This document shows, one piece after another, positions 63,969 to 64,000 of a DNA stretch of 64,000 nt. Origin of the DNA: Roseovarius pelagicus (GTDB lineage Bacteria; Pseudomonadota; Alphaproteobacteria; Rhodobacterales; Rhodobacteraceae); NCBI RefSeq assembly GCF_025639885.1, contig NZ_CP106738.1:124001-188000 (forward strand). The letters run 5' to 3'. Both the position numbers and the translations under genes were made by a program. How positions within the stretch are numbered: position 1 is the stretch's first letter; every line of letters begins with the position of its first letter. The notes under the pieces were generated by a model. It saw only the letters and a program-made list of their open reading frames with translations, had not been told where the DNA came from and did no database searches.

Positions 63969-64000
63969 GTCGTGAAATAGGGTGACAGACCCCGCCACGA

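Overview
The window is a chromosomal segment from an alphaproteobacterium, most likely a Rhodobacteraceae (Roseobacter-group) species. Reasons: moderately high GC; a circularly permuted two-piece tmRNA encoding the tag ANDNRAPVAMAA; an alphaproteobacterial single-cysteine DksA; a fumC-DUF4169-ribbon-helix-helix operon; a MoxR/CoxE-type VWA pair; and many quaternary-amine and nucleoside ABC transporter genes. No insertion sequence, prophage, CRISPR array, tRNA or rRNA gene was seen.

Layout. 1-9.0 kb: a cut-off secreted protein and a tiny membrane protein (minus), aroK-aroB, arsC, tyrS, an anmK-racemase pair, and a two-gene module of a membrane coiled-coil protein and a periplasmic ClpP-like protein. 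9-19.4 kb: VWA protein, small membrane protein, DUF2927 lipoprotein and MoxR ATPase (minus), dksA, a flavin monooxygenase, a Fur-family regulator, a DEAD-box helicase, and a fatty-acid-hydroxylase-like protein coupled to an acyltransferase. 19.3-28.2 kb (minus): Na+/H+ antiporter, selO, GNAT, nucleoside hydrolase, fumC operon, sspB, chrB-chrA. 28.2-31.6 kb (minus): a SnoaL-like pseudogene, ssrA and a large acidic protein. 31.7-36 kb: thiamine pyrophosphokinase, EamA transporter, sdaA and an APH-fold kinase.

36.3-38.5 kb holds the most unusual gene: a 720-residue protein with 15 and then 40 perfect copies of GSGSGGTK around a 177-residue domain. At DNA level the second array contains a 192-bp higher-order repeat.

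38.7-44.5 kb is a nucleobase/nucleoside salvage operon (BMP-type binding protein, ATPase, two permeases, cytosine deaminase-like enzyme). 44.8-49.6 kb carries a Rieske oxygenase, agmatine deiminase, a class III aminotransferase (probably polyamine breakdown) and cytochrome c2. 49.7-58.8 kb is a methylated-amine block: a dimethylglycine-dehydrogenase-like flavoprotein, a choline-kinase-like protein and a betaine/TMAO-type ABC transporter, divergent from a DeoR regulator translationally coupled to an inositol-monophosphatase-like enzyme. The right end has bcp, a giant AsmA-like protein and queA.

Start codons were moved inward from the longest frame where a ribosome binding site, gene overlap or family N-terminus argued for it. 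All functional names are from reading the protein sequences; no database search was run.
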